Notes: generated from the letters alone by a model not told the origin. Positions 16,272 through 26,689 are shown, counted from the first letter of the stretch. The stretch: 40,263 nt of DNA from an uncultured Porphyromonadaceae bacterium (GCA_947073495.1 CAMTMX010000023.1:1-40263), one strand, 5' to 3'. A program made the numbers and translations.

Positions 16272-17735
16272 ATGACTTCAAAATTATCAACCCTTCTCAA
16301 AGACATCGATGTCATTGAGGTTATAGGCGAGACTGACAAAAATATAACCGCTCTCGAAAGCGATTCGAGAAAAGTGGAAAAAGACGGCATGTTTGTTGCC
16401 GTAAAAGGTGTGACAAACGACGGACATAAGTATATTCCGGTTGTGGCGAGTGTCCACGTGGGTGCAATTGTATGCGAAGACATGCCCGCAACATTCGAAA
16501 AAGGGATTACATACATCCACGTCGCCGATTCCGCCGAAGCTCTCGGCAAACTTGCTTCTGCATGGTATGGACACCCCTCTTCGAAACTAAAGCTCGTAGG
16601 TGTGACCGGAACAAACGGGAAAACCACCACCGCCACCCTACTCTATGAGATGGCAAAACTCGAAGGGTTTAAGGCAGGACTTTTGTCTACCGTATGCAAT
16701 TATGTGGCAGACCGTGCGGTGCCCACCACCCACACCACTCCGGATCCCCTCACACTCAACGAACTGCTGGCAGAAATGGTGGACGAAGGGTGTGAATATG
16801 CATTCATGGAGGTGTCTTCCCATTCCACGGCACAAAAACGAGTCGCCGGGCTCCGATTTACCGGCGGTATTTTCACTAATCTCACACGTGATCACCTTGA
16901 TTATCACGGCACTGTTGAGAATTATATGAACGCAAAAAAGGCTTTTTTCGACATGCTTCCATCTGATGCCTTCGCACTTGTCAACGCTGACGACAAATGC
17001 GGGATGTATATGGTGCAGAACACTAAAGCTAAAGTCTATACATATTCACTGCGGTCTGATGCCGATTTCCGGGGCAAAGTGCTTGAAACTCGTCTTGACG
17101 GAACATTGATGCTTCTCAACGGGCGTGAAGTGGAAGTCCAGTTCACAGGCAGATTCAATGCCTATAACCTGACTGACGTATATGGCGCATCGATCCTTAC
17201 CGGATTCGATCCTGAGGAGGTGCTGGTCAACATGAGCCGTCTCGTACCCGTGGCAGGACGCTTCCAGCCATTTATCTCCAAAGACGGAGTGGCAGCGATA
17301 GTGGATTATGCCCACACTCCTGACGCACTTATCAATGTGCTCGACACAATACGCGAGATAGTTGGCGCGGACGGAGAGATTATCACCGTTGTGGGCGCCG
17401 GAGGAAACCGCGACCATGGCAAACGCCCCATGATGGCACAGGAAGCCGCATGCCGGAGCGATTTCCTTTATCTCACAAGCGACAACCCACGCAACGAAGT
17501 GCCGGAAGATATAATCGCGGATATGCGAGCCGGGCTCAATCGCGACGAGCTTGAGCGCACGGAATGCATCACAGACCGACGGGAGGCGATCCGACAGGCT
17601 GTGAAACGCGCAAAACCGGGCACCGTTGTGCTTGTGGCGGGAAAAGGTCATGAGACTTATCAGGAAGTGAATGGAATTCGTCATCATTTCGATGACCGGG
17701 AGGAAGTTAAATCTGCATTAGAAGAACGAATTTAA
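16272..17735 (+). CDS. murE: UDP-MurNAc-tripeptide synthetase MurE (meso-DAP adding)
   Basis: Adds the third residue to UDP-MurNAc-L-Ala-D-Glu in the cytosol using ATP. The 487-residue protein has the Mur ligase P-loop [11 protein letters not shown] (near 110-120), a [13 protein letters not shown] substrate segment, the [14 protein letters not shown] region and the C-terminal [12 protein letters not shown] motif. The specificity loop reads DNPR (near 405-408), which in this family marks meso-diaminopimelate rather than lysine, so the cell wall is predicted to be of the mDAP type. It sits between ftsI and mraY with short gaps (32 and 16 nt). Confidence 0.97.
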   Translation: MTSKLSTLLKDIDVIEVIGETDKNITALESDSRKVEKDGMFVAVKGVTNDGHKYIPVVASVHVGAIVCEDMPATFEKGITYIHVADSAEALGKLASAWYGHPSSKLKLVGVTGTNGKTTTATLLYEMAKLEGFKAGLLSTVCNYVADRAVPTTHTTPDPLTLNELLAEMVDEGCEYAFMEVSSHSTAQKRVAGLRFTGGIFTNLTRDHLDYHGTVENYMNAKKAFFDMLPSDAFALVNADDKCGMYMVQNTKAKVYTYSLRSDADFRGKVLETRLDGTLMLLNGREVEVQFTGRFNAYNLTDVYGASILTGFDPEEVLVNMSRLVPVAGRFQPFISKDGVAAIVDYAHTPDALINVLDTIREIVGADGEIITVVGAGGNRDHGKRPMMAQEAACRSDFLYLTSDNPRNEVPEDIIADMRAGLNRDELERTECITDRREAIRQAVKRAKPGTVVLVAGKGHETYQEVNGIRHHFDDREEVKSALEERI

Positions 17736-17751
17736 TCAGCACTGAAGAAAG

Positions 17752-19083
17752 ATGATATACGCGCTGTTTCAGCTCCTCCAAGACATCGACATACCGGGCG
17801 CACGTCTGATGGATTATATCACATTCCGCGCCGGAATTTCATTTGCCCTTGCATTGGTCCTTGCCCTGATATGTGGGAAATACATAATTCGCCGTCTGCA
17901 AAAAATGCAGGTCGGGGAAGTGATCCGTAATTTAGGGCTTGAGGGACAGATGAAAAAGACCGGCACCCCCACCATGGGAGGTGTGATAATAATATTATCC
18001 ATATTGGTGCCTTGTATTTTGTTGGGAAATCTTTCCAACATCTATATGATCCTGATGCTTGTAGCCACTGTCTGGATGGGGTCAATTGGCTTTCTGGACG
18101 ACTACCGCAAATTGAAATACCATAACAAAGACGGGCTTCAAGGGAAATACAAGGTTATCGGACAGGTAGGTCTCGGGCTCCTTGTGGGTATCACCATGTG
18201 GCTCTCCCCTTCCATAGTCATGAGCCAGAACTACAGCGAGGGTTCACGGCCTACAGCGGAAAATGTTGTGATTTTTAACGGATCAGACGGATCTTCTACA
18301 ATATTTGTGGCAGACAGAGACTCTGATGACGGCATTACATATTCAAAACCGGAGAAGACTCCCCAGACCACCATCCCGTTTGTCAAGAACAACAACTTTA
18401 ACTATGAATGGCTGACAAGTTGGATTCAAGATAAAAATATCGCAAACACATTAGGATGGCTTGTTTTCGTCTTTGTCGTCATAATTGTAGTGACAGCCGT
18501 GAGCAACGGAGCCAACCTCACGGATGGTCTTGACGGGCTTTGTGCCGGCACGTCGGCAATCATAGGCGTGGCACTCGCCATTATGGCTTATCTCGGAGGC
18601 AATGTCATTTATTCCGGCTACCTCAACATAATGTATATACCGGGAAGCGAGGAACTTGTGGTATATGCAGCGGCATTTATCGGGGCCCTCGTCGGATTCC
18701 TTTGGTATAATGCATTCCCTGCACAAGTATTCATGGGAGACACAGGCAGCCTCACAATCGGAGGTATTCTCGCCGTGTTTGCCATTCTTATCAGGAAAGA
18801 ATTGCTTATTCCTTTGCTATGTCTGATTTTCTTCATCGAAGACCTTTCTGTGATATTGCAAGTGGGATATTTCAAATATACAAAGAAAAAATATGGTGAA
18901 GGGCGTCGTATATTCAAAATGACACCCCTCCATCATCATTTCCAAAAGGCAGGCGACACATCGGTGAAGTGTCTTGTAAACTTTCCGAAAATACCTGTCC
19001 CCGAATCAAAAATAGTAACCAGATTCTGGATTGTAGGAATTCTTCTCGCTACTCTGACTTTCGTGACCCTGAAAATCCGATAA
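17752..19083 (+). CDS. mraY: Phospho-N-acetylmuramoyl-pentapeptide transferase
   Basis: Transfers phospho-MurNAc-pentapeptide to undecaprenyl phosphate, making lipid I at the inner membrane. The 443-residue protein has many membrane helices and the family motifs TPTMGGVIII, FLDDYRKLKYHNKDGL with the catalytic Asp pair, NGANLTDGLDGL, FMGDTGSL and MTPLHHHFQKAG. It is about 80 residues longer than E. coli MraY, mainly from a polar insertion (about 160-220, from MSQNYSEGS to VKNNNFNYEW) between two membrane segments. Bacteroidota MraY proteins in general carry an insertion here. Position after murE is the normal one. Confidence 0.97.
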   Translation: MIYALFQLLQDIDIPGARLMDYITFRAGISFALALVLALICGKYIIRRLQKMQVGEVIRNLGLEGQMKKTGTPTMGGVIIILSILVPCILLGNLSNIYMILMLVATVWMGSIGFLDDYRKLKYHNKDGLQGKYKVIGQVGLGLLVGITMWLSPSIVMSQNYSEGSRPTAENVVIFNGSDGSSTIFVADRDSDDGITYSKPEKTPQTTIPFVKNNNFNYEWLTSWIQDKNIANTLGWLVFVFVVIIVVTAVSNGANLTDGLDGLCAGTSAIIGVALAIMAYLGGNVIYSGYLNIMYIPGSEELVVYAAAFIGALVGFLWYNAFPAQVFMGDTGSLTIGGILAVFAILIRKELLIPLLCLIFFIEDLSVILQVGYFKYTKKKYGEGRRIFKMTPLHHHFQKAGDTSVKCLVNFPKIPVPESKIVTRFWIVGILLATLTFVTLKIR

Positions 19084-19141
19084 GAACAGGGGAAGACAAC
19101 TATCCGTCAATATATAATCTACCGTATTAATTTTAAACATC

Positions 19142-20518
19142 GTGAGTGTTAATAAACATAATATAGACACCGACGGACGCCTTGTGGTGCTCGGAGGGGG
19201 TGAAAGCGGCGCCGGTGCCGCTGTGCTTGGCAAAGTTAAGGGAATGGACGTGTTTCTTTCCGATATGGGCACGATACCGGCAAAATACAAAGAGCTCCTT
19301 GAGAAATATGATATACCTTATGAGGAAGGAAGCCACACCGAGGAAAAGATTTTAAATGCCAACGTGGTTGTCAAAAGCCCGGGCATTCCTCCCTACGCCC
19401 CTATGGTGGAAAAAATCGTTGCAAAAGGGATTCCTGTGCTCTCGGAGATTGAATTTGCAGCGGGATTCACCGATGCAAAAATGGTATGTATCACAGGCTC
19501 TAATGGCAAGACCACCACTACCCTCCTGACCTATCATATTCTTTGCAAGGCCGGACTGGATGCCGGGCTTGCCGGCAACGTCGGGAAAAGTCTCGCCCTT
19601 CAGGTCGCCATTGATCCGCATGATATTTATGTCATCGAACTTTCCAGTTTCCAGTTGGAAAACATGTATAAGTTCAAGGCAAACATAGCGGTGATTATGA
19701 ATATCACGCCAGACCACATGGATCGTTATGACCATAAGATGGAAAACTATGTAGCTGCGAAGTTCAGGATTCTACAGAATCAGACAAAAGACGACTATTT
19801 TGTCTATTGGCAGGATGATCCCGTAATCCGCAGGCAGATAGCACAGGTACAGAGCGAGGCATTGCAACTCCCTTTCGGTGTCGACAAAGAGGAAAACAGC
19901 GCAGCATACGTAAAAGACGGCATTGTTCATTTCGCTACTCCGGGAGACGTGTGGGAAATACCTCGCGACAGACTCTCTTTACCCGGGCTTCATAACCTTT
20001 ACAATTCAATGGCTGCCGGGATCTCGGCATCCGTGCTAAACATTCGCAAAGAGAATATACGTGAGGCTCTTGAAGACTTCGAAGCAGTGGAACACCGCCT
20101 CGAATATGTGGCAACTGTCGACGGGGTGAGATACGTGAATGATTCCAAGGCTACCAATGTCAATTCTACCTGGTATGCTCTTGAAAGCATGACCACCCCG
20201 ACCGTGCTCATCCTCGGAGGGAAAGACAAAGGGAACGACTACACTGAAATAGAAGAACTTGTAGCAAAGAAAGTAAAAGCAATTGTCTGCATGGGTGTGC
20301 ATAACGAGAAACTCATGGAGTTCTTCTCCGGGAAAGTTGCTGAAATAGCCGACACAAATTCTTTGCAAGACGCTCTTGAGGCATGCCGCAGATTTGCCTC
20401 GGAGGGCGACACTGTGCTTCTTTCCCCTTGCTGTGCAAGTTTTGACCTATTCAAAAGCTATGAAGACAGAGGAGAGCAGTTTAAAGCCGCTGTAAAGGCT
20501 ATGAACGCCAACAAATAA
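19142..20518 (+). CDS. murD: UDP-MurNAc-L-alanine--D-glutamate ligase
   Basis: Adds D-glutamate to UDP-MurNAc-L-Ala using ATP in the cytosol. The 458-residue protein starts with GTG. It shows an N-terminal nucleotide-binding fold (LVVLGGGESGAGAAVLGK), the ITGSNGKTTTTLL P-loop (near 115-127), NITPDHMDRYD and a C-terminal domain with HRLEYVATVDGVRYVNDSKATN and LILGGKDKGNDY. All are family motifs and the length is typical. It lies 58 nt after mraY and 36 nt before ftsW. Confidence 0.97.
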   Translation: MSVNKHNIDTDGRLVVLGGGESGAGAAVLGKVKGMDVFLSDMGTIPAKYKELLEKYDIPYEEGSHTEEKILNANVVVKSPGIPPYAPMVEKIVAKGIPVLSEIEFAAGFTDAKMVCITGSNGKTTTTLLTYHILCKAGLDAGLAGNVGKSLALQVAIDPHDIYVIELSSFQLENMYKFKANIAVIMNITPDHMDRYDHKMENYVAAKFRILQNQTKDDYFVYWQDDPVIRRQIAQVQSEALQLPFGVDKEENSAAYVKDGIVHFATPGDVWEIPRDRLSLPGLHNLYNSMAAGISASVLNIRKENIREALEDFEAVEHRLEYVATVDGVRYVNDSKATNVNSTWYALESMTTPTVLILGGKDKGNDYTEIEELVAKKVKAIVCMGVHNEKLMEFFSGKVAEIADTNSLQDALEACRRFASEGDTVLLSPCCASFDLFKSYEDRGEQFKAAVKAMNANK

Positions 20519-20554
20519 CAGACTGGACAAACAACATTCACGCTTACATAAATA

Positions 20555-21922
20555 ATGGCAACAAACGAACCTATCTCTCAGGGGATAACAATAAAAGAGA
20601 CCATAGACGGGGTTGCAATAGAGCAACCTGCGGCAAGACGTGTCAAAAAGGCTCAGGCTATAGTAAGACAAAAGGCGGATCCATATATATGGGGAATCTA
20701 CATAATGCTCCTGATGGTTTCGGTGATCGAACTGTTTTCAGCTTCAAGCGCTGAAGTATCGGGAGCAAACGTATACATGCCTCTGATAAGGCATGGTGTC
20801 TTCCTTTTCCTTGGACTTGGCATAGTGTTGATGCTTCAAAACACTCACTACGGCTATTACAGCCGTTTCGCATGGTTTCTGGCACTTGCTTCTTTGGGTC
20901 TGCTGATGTTCTCCAATTTTTTCGGAATTGAAATAAACGGGGCACAGCGTGCCATCAATATAGCCGGATTTACCATTCAGCCCGCCGAGATTGTAAAACT
21001 CACTGTGGTTGTGCTTCTTGCCACAATCCTTGGTCGGCATCAACAGCCGAGAGGTGTTTCGACAAGAGGTATGGTTGAAGCAGCAGTCGTTGTCATTATT
21101 TTTGGCGGATGTCTCTGGAAAAACGGTCTTACAAACACAATCCTTCTGTTCGGTGTCAGCCTTTCCATGTTTCTCATAGGAGGCATGAAGTGGAAAAAAT
21201 TCTTTTTGATAATCTGCATTTACGGGATATGTGCAGGGATCCTCTTTATGTTCAAATATCAGGATGACAAAAAAAGTGAATTTGACGCCGAGGCTCAGTC
21301 TGAACAGGTTGCCCCGACAGGAAACGATGGCAGAGCGGACACGCATAAAGGGCGAATATCCAGATTTTTAGAAGGGGTTCACCCCAATGATCCCATCGAT
21401 GACTATAACCGCCAGGTGGTGTTTGCGAAAATCTCGCAAGCGAACGGGGGCGTATTGGGACAAGGTCCAGGCAACTCACGTGAAAGCGCACGCCTGCCGC
21501 TTGCATTTTCCGACTACATCTATTCAATCATTGTGGAAGATACCGGGCTTGTGGGAGGCGTATGCCTACTGATACTCTATCTTTTCCTACTTGCCAGAGC
21601 CGGACGGATAGCATATAAGTGTTCACGGGCGTTCCCCGCATTCCTCATAATGGGATGTGCGGTGCTTATTGTGTTCCAGGCATTGGTTCACATGGCGATT
21701 GTCACCGGGCTATTCCCCGTGAGCGGCCAACCGCTACCTTTGATTTCAAAAGGTGGCACTTCCGTATTGGTGATGTCGGCGGCGATAGGGATCATGATTT
21801 CCGTCAGCCGGTTTGCTGTCACCAACGGCAATAAGAACCAAATCAGACAAGAAATCAAGGAATTACCTGAAGACATGCAGGCTGCCAACTTTTCAGGACA
21901 ATCAAACGAAACATCTAAATGA
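20555..21922 (+). CDS. ftsW: Septal peptidoglycan glycosyltransferase FtsW (SEDS family)
   Basis: A SEDS polymerase that works with the class B PBP encoded by ftsI to polymerise lipid II at the septum. The 455-residue protein has a cytoplasmic N-terminal tail of about 45 residues and then about ten membrane helices. SEDS features include AQRAINIAGFTIQPAEIVKL (the conserved region with the catalytic-site loop) and GLFPVSGQPLPLISKGGTSVL near the C terminus. A polar loop at about 235-290 (QDDKKSEFDAEAQS and on) precedes GQGPGNSRESARLP, the conserved extracellular loop with its key residues. Its last four bases overlap the murG start (ATGA), indicating translational coupling. Confidence 0.96.
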   Translation: MATNEPISQGITIKETIDGVAIEQPAARRVKKAQAIVRQKADPYIWGIYIMLLMVSVIELFSASSAEVSGANVYMPLIRHGVFLFLGLGIVLMLQNTHYGYYSRFAWFLALASLGLLMFSNFFGIEINGAQRAINIAGFTIQPAEIVKLTVVVLLATILGRHQQPRGVSTRGMVEAAVVVIIFGGCLWKNGLTNTILLFGVSLSMFLIGGMKWKKFFLIICIYGICAGILFMFKYQDDKKSEFDAEAQSEQVAPTGNDGRADTHKGRISRFLEGVHPNDPIDDYNRQVVFAKISQANGGVLGQGPGNSRESARLPLAFSDYIYSIIVEDTGLVGGVCLLILYLFLLARAGRIAYKCSRAFPAFLIMGCAVLIVFQALVHMAIVTGLFPVSGQPLPLISKGGTSVLVMSAAIGIMISVSRFAVTNGNKNQIRQEIKELPEDMQAANFSGQSNETSK

Positions 21923-23055
21923 TAGTCAACGACACAACATCTCAGCCGGACAGTCAACGCCGTCCGAGAGTCATCATAAGCGGCGGAGGCACAGGGGGGC
22001 ATATCTTCCCCGCCCTGTCGATAGCCGACGCACTGCGTTCCCGCCTTAATGCAGAAATACTTTTTGTAGGAGCAGAAAACCGAATGGAAATGACCCGCGT
22101 CCCCGATGCAGGATATGAAATAATCGGGTTGCCGGTGGCAGGTTTCGACAGAAAACATCTCTGGAAAAACATAGGGGTGTTGATAAAACTCTTTAAGAGC
22201 ATGCGCCGCTCCCGCAAGATTGTAAAGGAATTCAAACCGGATATTGCAATCGGTGTCGGCGGATATGCATCCGGGCCTACGCTCAAAGCTGCCCAGAAAG
22301 CCGGAATCCCGACATTGTTGCAGGAGCAAAATTCGTATGCCGGGGTCACCAACAAGCTTTTAGGACAGAAAGCCGAGAGAATATGTGTAGCATACGACGG
22401 AATGGAAAAGTTTTTCCCTGCAGACAAAATTGTCAAAACCGGCAATCCTATACGTAAGACTCTTTTGAATTCTCAAAAAACGGCAAAAGAAGCAAGGGAA
22501 TCATTCGGTCTGAATCCTGACAAAACGACTCTCCTTGTAGTCGGAGGCAGCCTGGGGGCGCTAACAATCAATGAGAGCCTCGAAAAAGGGATAAAGCAAC
22601 TTGCTGAAAACGGAATCCAAGTGATCTGGCAGACCGGCAAAAACTTCGGAGACAGAGGACCTCTTGCTGCTAAAGGATTAAAGGGAGTGGTTGTCACTCC
22701 GTTTATTACCGATATGTCGAGTGCCTACAAAGCCGCAGATCTCGTTATTGGTCGTGCCGGTGCTGGATCCATCAGTGAACTGCAGGTGCTTGGCAAACCT
22801 GTTATTCTGGTTCCGTCGCCAAATGTGGCTGAAGACCACCAGACACATAATGCGCGTGCTTTATCCGACAGAGGGGCTGCCGTGCTTATAACAGATGCTG
22901 ATGCACGCGAAAAACTTGTGGGAGCCACAATAATGCTCATAAAAGACAAAAGCGAACTCAACAGGATGTCGCAAGAAATTTCAAAAATGGCTCTTCTTGA
23001 CAGCGATACCCGTATAGTGGATGAGGTTTGCAAAATTATAAACAAACGCCAATAA
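21919..23055 (+). CDS. murG: UDP-GlcNAc:lipid I N-acetylglucosaminyltransferase
   Basis: Adds GlcNAc to lipid I to give lipid II on the inner face of the membrane. The 378-residue GT28 enzyme has the N-terminal glycine loop VIISGGGTGGHIFPALSIADAL (read as two adjoining motifs, near 16-37), GVGGYASGP, LQEQNSYAGVTNK, and a C-terminal UDP-GlcNAc site with VVGGSLGALTINE, VIGRAGAGSISEL and PVILVPSPNVAEDHQTHNA. The start overlaps ftsW by 4 nt and the stop overlaps the murC start by one (TAATG), so it is tightly coupled on both sides. Confidence 0.97.
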   Translation: MIVNDTTSQPDSQRRPRVIISGGGTGGHIFPALSIADALRSRLNAEILFVGAENRMEMTRVPDAGYEIIGLPVAGFDRKHLWKNIGVLIKLFKSMRRSRKIVKEFKPDIAIGVGGYASGPTLKAAQKAGIPTLLQEQNSYAGVTNKLLGQKAERICVAYDGMEKFFPADKIVKTGNPIRKTLLNSQKTAKEARESFGLNPDKTTLLVVGGSLGALTINESLEKGIKQLAENGIQVIWQTGKNFGDRGPLAAKGLKGVVVTPFITDMSSAYKAADLVIGRAGAGSISELQVLGKPVILVPSPNVAEDHQTHNARALSDRGAAVLITDADAREKLVGATIMLIKDKSELNRMSQEISKMALLDSDTRIVDEVCKIINKRQ

Positions 23056-24470
23056 TGGATAACAATAATATTAATCAACCATCCGACTCCCCTTTCCGCA
23101 ACCTCTTTTTTGTCGGTGCGGGCGGAATCGGCATGGCGAATCTTGAACGATATTTTTTAAGCCGCGGGCACAATGTGGCCGGCTACGACCGCACCGAATC
23201 ATCCCTCACAAAACAGTTGGTGGATGAAGGTGTAAGAATCACCTATGTAGATTCTCCGGATGAAATTCCAGAATTATTCAGAAACCCGGATGAGACTTTG
23301 GTGGTCTACACACCTGCAGTCCCGACTGACAGCCCTATCCTGTCGTGGTTCAGGGATAATGGCTTTGAAGTGATCAAAAGAGCTGCCCTGCTCGGAAAGA
23401 TCACACGCTCCACAAAGGCGATCTGCGTGTCGGGGTCTCACGGGAAAACCACGACATGCTCCATGACAGCCAATATCTTAAGGGATTCAAAGGTGGGATG
23501 CAACGCATTCTTGGGTGGCATTCTACGCAATATTGACAGCAACCTTGTGATTTGCGAAGGTTCTGAATGGTCAGTCATAGAAGCCGATGAATATGACCGC
23601 TCATTCCATCAGCTCTCCCCCACCATAGCCATTGTCACCTCTACGGATCCTGACCACCTTGACATATACGGCGACGAAGAAGGCTACCTGGAAGGATTTG
23701 CGCACTTCACATCGCTTATTTTGCCCGGAGGTGTATTGTTGCTCCATACAGGGCTTAAATTGCATCCACGGGTAAAAAAGGGGGTAAAAATCATGACCTA
23801 TAGCGGAGGGAATGATGGTGACTGGCATGCGGAGAATATCAAATTCGGCGATGGCTCACTGACATTCACACTTGTCGGCCCCGAATTTCGCATCGAGGAT
23901 ATCGAAGTAGGTGTCCCTGTAGAAATAAATATCGACAATGCCGTAGCTGCCGCGGCAGCTTCCCTTCTTGCAGGAGCAACCCCTGAGGATGTAAAACACG
24001 GGCTCAGTACATTCCGCGGAGCCAAACGCCGTTTTGAAGTGATTCTCGACGGTAAGGGAGGCACCACTGCCCTGCTTGACGATTACGCCCATAGCCCTAA
24101 CGAAGTGCGCGCGTCAATCCGTTCCGTAAAGAAGCTCTACCCCGGCAGGAAAGTTTCTGTGATTTTCCAACCCCATCTATACACACGAACCAAAGATTTC
24201 GCAAAAGAATTTGCAGAGGCATTGTCTGAAGCAGACCAAGTGATCATGCCTGAAATCTATCCGGCACGTGAACTCCCCATCCCCGGAGTCGATTCAATGT
24301 TGATTCTCAAAGACGTCACATCATCGTCAAAATGCTATTGTGAACGAAAAGATTTGCTAAATCTCATAAAAAATAGTAACTTTGACATCTTGATGACGTT
24401 GGGAGCCGCCGACATTGACCGTCTGCTCCCTGACATCAAGAAAATCATAATGGGTGGGGGCCCTGAATAA
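23055..24470 (+). CDS. murC: UDP-N-acetylmuramate--L-alanine ligase
   Basis: Adds L-alanine to UDP-MurNAc, the first peptide step. From the ATG at 23055 the protein is 471 residues. Motifs: FFVGAGGIGMANLERYF near the N terminus, the P-loop VSGSHGKTTTCSMTANIL (near 122-139), EADEYDRSF, TSTDPDHLDIYG and the C-terminal DDYAHSPNEVRAS and VIFQPHLYTRTKDF. An upstream in-frame ATG at 23028 lies inside murG and would add nine residues without family likeness; the TAATG junction supports the chosen start. ftsQ begins 2 nt after the stop. Confidence 0.97.
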   Translation: MDNNNINQPSDSPFRNLFFVGAGGIGMANLERYFLSRGHNVAGYDRTESSLTKQLVDEGVRITYVDSPDEIPELFRNPDETLVVYTPAVPTDSPILSWFRDNGFEVIKRAALLGKITRSTKAICVSGSHGKTTTCSMTANILRDSKVGCNAFLGGILRNIDSNLVICEGSEWSVIEADEYDRSFHQLSPTIAIVTSTDPDHLDIYGDEEGYLEGFAHFTSLILPGGVLLLHTGLKLHPRVKKGVKIMTYSGGNDGDWHAENIKFGDGSLTFTLVGPEFRIEDIEVGVPVEINIDNAVAAAAASLLAGATPEDVKHGLSTFRGAKRRFEVILDGKGGTTALLDDYAHSPNEVRASIRSVKKLYPGRKVSVIFQPHLYTRTKDFAKEFAEALSEADQVIMPEIYPARELPIPGVDSMLILKDVTSSSKCYCERKDLLNLIKNSNFDILMTLGAADIDRLLPDIKKIIMGGGPE

Positions 24471-24472
24471 AC

Positions 24473-25300
24473 ATGGGAAAAACAATCCTCAAATGGCTGA
24501 TTCTCATCTCTCTTTTCGTCTACGTCACATGGGTGACAATATGGGCGCATGGAGAGGCGAGACGTCATGGCTGTCAAGGAATTGAAGTGACAATCACAAA
24601 GTCTATGACCGCAGACACGATCACGAGGAATGGAGTGCTTGATGAATTGATGCGCTATCCTAAACAAATCATAGGCAGACCGATTGAAACAATAAATACT
24701 CTGGAAATTGAACAATATCTCGGCAGATTCTCAAACTTTGAGGATGTAAATTGTATTTTTCAAACAGACGGAAAACTTAGCGTCACTGTCACCCCGATGG
24801 TGCCGGCGCTGCGGGTTTTCGAGAATGGGAAAAGCTATTATATAAACAAAGATGGAAAAAAAATTGAGTCAAAAGCCCAATTTTTTGTGGATGTGCCGGT
24901 TGTGTACGGATCTTTTAGTGATAAGTTCACGCCACAACAGCTTCTTTCCGTGTCAAAATTTGTAGAATCCGACCCTGTATTAAAAGATCTGGTGAGCATG
25001 ATAGAGGCAAAAGATGCCGACAACATCATTCTTGTGCCAAGGATCAAAGGGCATGTAGTAAATTTCGGAGACACCACGCGTCTGAAAGAAAAACGTCAGG
25101 CGTTACTGACTGTCTATCGCAAGGTCATGCCTTATAAAGGATGGGAAGAATACGATACTATTTCTGTGAAATTCAAGGGACAAGTTGTAGCTACACGAAA
25201 AATCAAGACAAAGACTGACCATGGAGGAGATTATGGTGACGACATTGCGCTTGAAGAAGCCACTCTCCCTGAATTGACTCCCACAGGACAAAATAATTGA
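24473..25300 (+). CDS. ftsQ: Cell division protein FtsQ (DivIB type)
   Basis: A 275-residue single-pass membrane protein. Residues 5-25 form the membrane helix (ILKWLILISLFVYVTWV) and the rest is periplasmic: a POTRA-like segment with IEVTITKSMTADTI and NFEDVNCIFQTDGKLSVTVTP, then a beta domain with SYYINKDGKKIE and VVYGSF. The C-terminal tail is acidic. The topology, the length, and its place between murC and ftsA identify it as FtsQ, which links the Z ring to FtsL and FtsWI. Sequence identity to proteobacterial FtsQ is low, as usual in this phylum. The 2-nt gap from murC implies coupling. Confidence 0.9.
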   Translation: MGKTILKWLILISLFVYVTWVTIWAHGEARRHGCQGIEVTITKSMTADTITRNGVLDELMRYPKQIIGRPIETINTLEIEQYLGRFSNFEDVNCIFQTDGKLSVTVTPMVPALRVFENGKSYYINKDGKKIESKAQFFVDVPVVYGSFSDKFTPQQLLSVSKFVESDPVLKDLVSMIEAKDADNIILVPRIKGHVVNFGDTTRLKEKRQALLTVYRKVMPYKGWEEYDTISVKFKGQVVATRKIKTKTDHGGDYGDDIALEEATLPELTPTGQNN

Positions 25301-25369
25301 CAAAATCATCCGATAGATCAAACCTGATCGACCTTCGGTGGTTTATATTAGAGAACACCTACACACACA

Positions 25370-26689
25370 ATGAGTGAAAGATATATAGCAGCTGTAGAAA
25401 TAAGCAGTTCCAAAATAATTGCTTCCATTGGAAAAACTTCCGGGGAAGGGCAACTTGAAGTTATTGCCATCGAGGAAGAAAACGATGTGGAAGGAGTGAG
25501 ATATGGCATCATCCAGAATCTGGAGGAGACCTCTGTCAGGGTTTCCAGGCTCTTAAGCAGACTTGAGCATCACTCCGGAATCTCTCCAAGGAAAATCAAG
25601 GGGGTATTCGTTGGATTATCCGGACGTTCCTTGAAGAGTATCACAGCGGAAGTGGCATTAAATCTGCCTGAAGGGACAGAAATCACTGAAGATATTATCA
25701 ATAAGCTTACAGAAGAAGCTAAACGGAAAGCTATTGACAATACCCTCGAAGTGGTTGATGCCGTGCCTCGCATATATCATGTCGACAAGGCTGAGACCCA
25801 TTCACCCAAGGGCGCAGTGGGGAGGCATATCCAAGCCACATTCGACCTGATTGTGTGTCGTCCGGAGCTGAAACGGAATCTCACCCGCACTATCCCCGAT
25901 AAACTGGGAGTCAAGATAGAAGGGTTTGTAGTGACCGCGCTCGCCACAGGGCACCTGATACTTACGGCTGACGAGAAGCGTCTTGGCTGTATGCTTGTCG
26001 ACATGGGCGCCGAGACCACTACTGTGACAATATACAGGAAAGGCTGCCTCAGATATTTTGCCACATTGCCGATGGGAGGGAGGAATATCACGCGTGATAT
26101 TACATCGCTCAATGTGTTGGAAGAAAGAGCCGAACAGATAAAGATAGCTTCAGGCAACGCAATGGGACAAGATTCCACTTCCTCTCTTAATATCGGCGGA
26201 TTGAAACATTCAGAAGTAACCAATCTCGTCGTGGCACGTTCAGAGGAAATAGTGGCTAATATTCTGGAACAGATCGTATATGCCGACATGAAAGAGACCG
26301 ACCTTCCGGGAGGCATAATCTGTATAGGCGGAGGATCAAAACTACAAGGGATGTTGGATTTGATTGAACTTCAAAGTGGTCTTGAGGTTCGTCGTGGTCA
26401 ATTACCTCAATATGTTCATCTTGAAGACGGTCATGCAGGAAACAAGAACTTGATCCAGGTGGTCAGTGTCCTTTATGCAGGAGCCACATTGAGTCAACAG
26501 GAATGCCTTGAGATGCCCCAACGCAGTGAGATTCCCATCACCGGAGAAGCTCCGGCAGAACCGGAAGCGCCAAAAGAACCAAGAGAAAGGGTTGAAAGAA
26601 CCAATAAAATAATCACAGGTCTTAAAAGGCGCATTGCTTTAATGTTCAGCAATCCTGATGATGCAGATGATTCTGAACTAATGGAATAG
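25370..26689 (+). CDS. ftsA: Cell division protein FtsA
   Basis: An actin-fold protein that tethers FtsZ filaments to the membrane. The 439-residue protein begins YIAAVEISSSKIIASIGK (phosphate-1 loop), contains KRKAIDNTLEVVDAVP of the SHS2/1C domain, CMLVDMGAETTTVTIYRKG (phosphate-2) and GGIICIGGGSKLQGM (adenosine motif). Near the C terminus a basic amphipathic helix (NKIITGLKRRIALMF) looks like the membrane-targeting sequence, but it is followed by an acidic tail (SNPDDADDSELME) instead of ending the protein. A 69-nt gap precedes it and 90 nt separate it from ftsZ; I see no consensus promoter in either. Confidence 0.97.
   Translation: MSERYIAAVEISSSKIIASIGKTSGEGQLEVIAIEEENDVEGVRYGIIQNLEETSVRVSRLLSRLEHHSGISPRKIKGVFVGLSGRSLKSITAEVALNLPEGTEITEDIINKLTEEAKRKAIDNTLEVVDAVPRIYHVDKAETHSPKGAVGRHIQATFDLIVCRPELKRNLTRTIPDKLGVKIEGFVVTALATGHLILTADEKRLGCMLVDMGAETTTVTIYRKGCLRYFATLPMGGRNITRDITSLNVLEERAEQIKIASGNAMGQDSTSSLNIGGLKHSEVTNLVVARSEEIVANILEQIVYADMKETDLPGGIICIGGGSKLQGMLDLIELQSGLEVRRGQLPQYVHLEDGHAGNKNLIQVVSVLYAGATLSQQECLEMPQRSEIPITGEAPAEPEAPKEPRERVERTNKIITGLKRRIALMFSNPDDADDSELME

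Noticed and set aside
16451..16462. Second parS site (TGTCCACGTGGG)
   Set aside because: It matches only the core and lies inside the murE coding sequence; the outer palindrome positions do not match.
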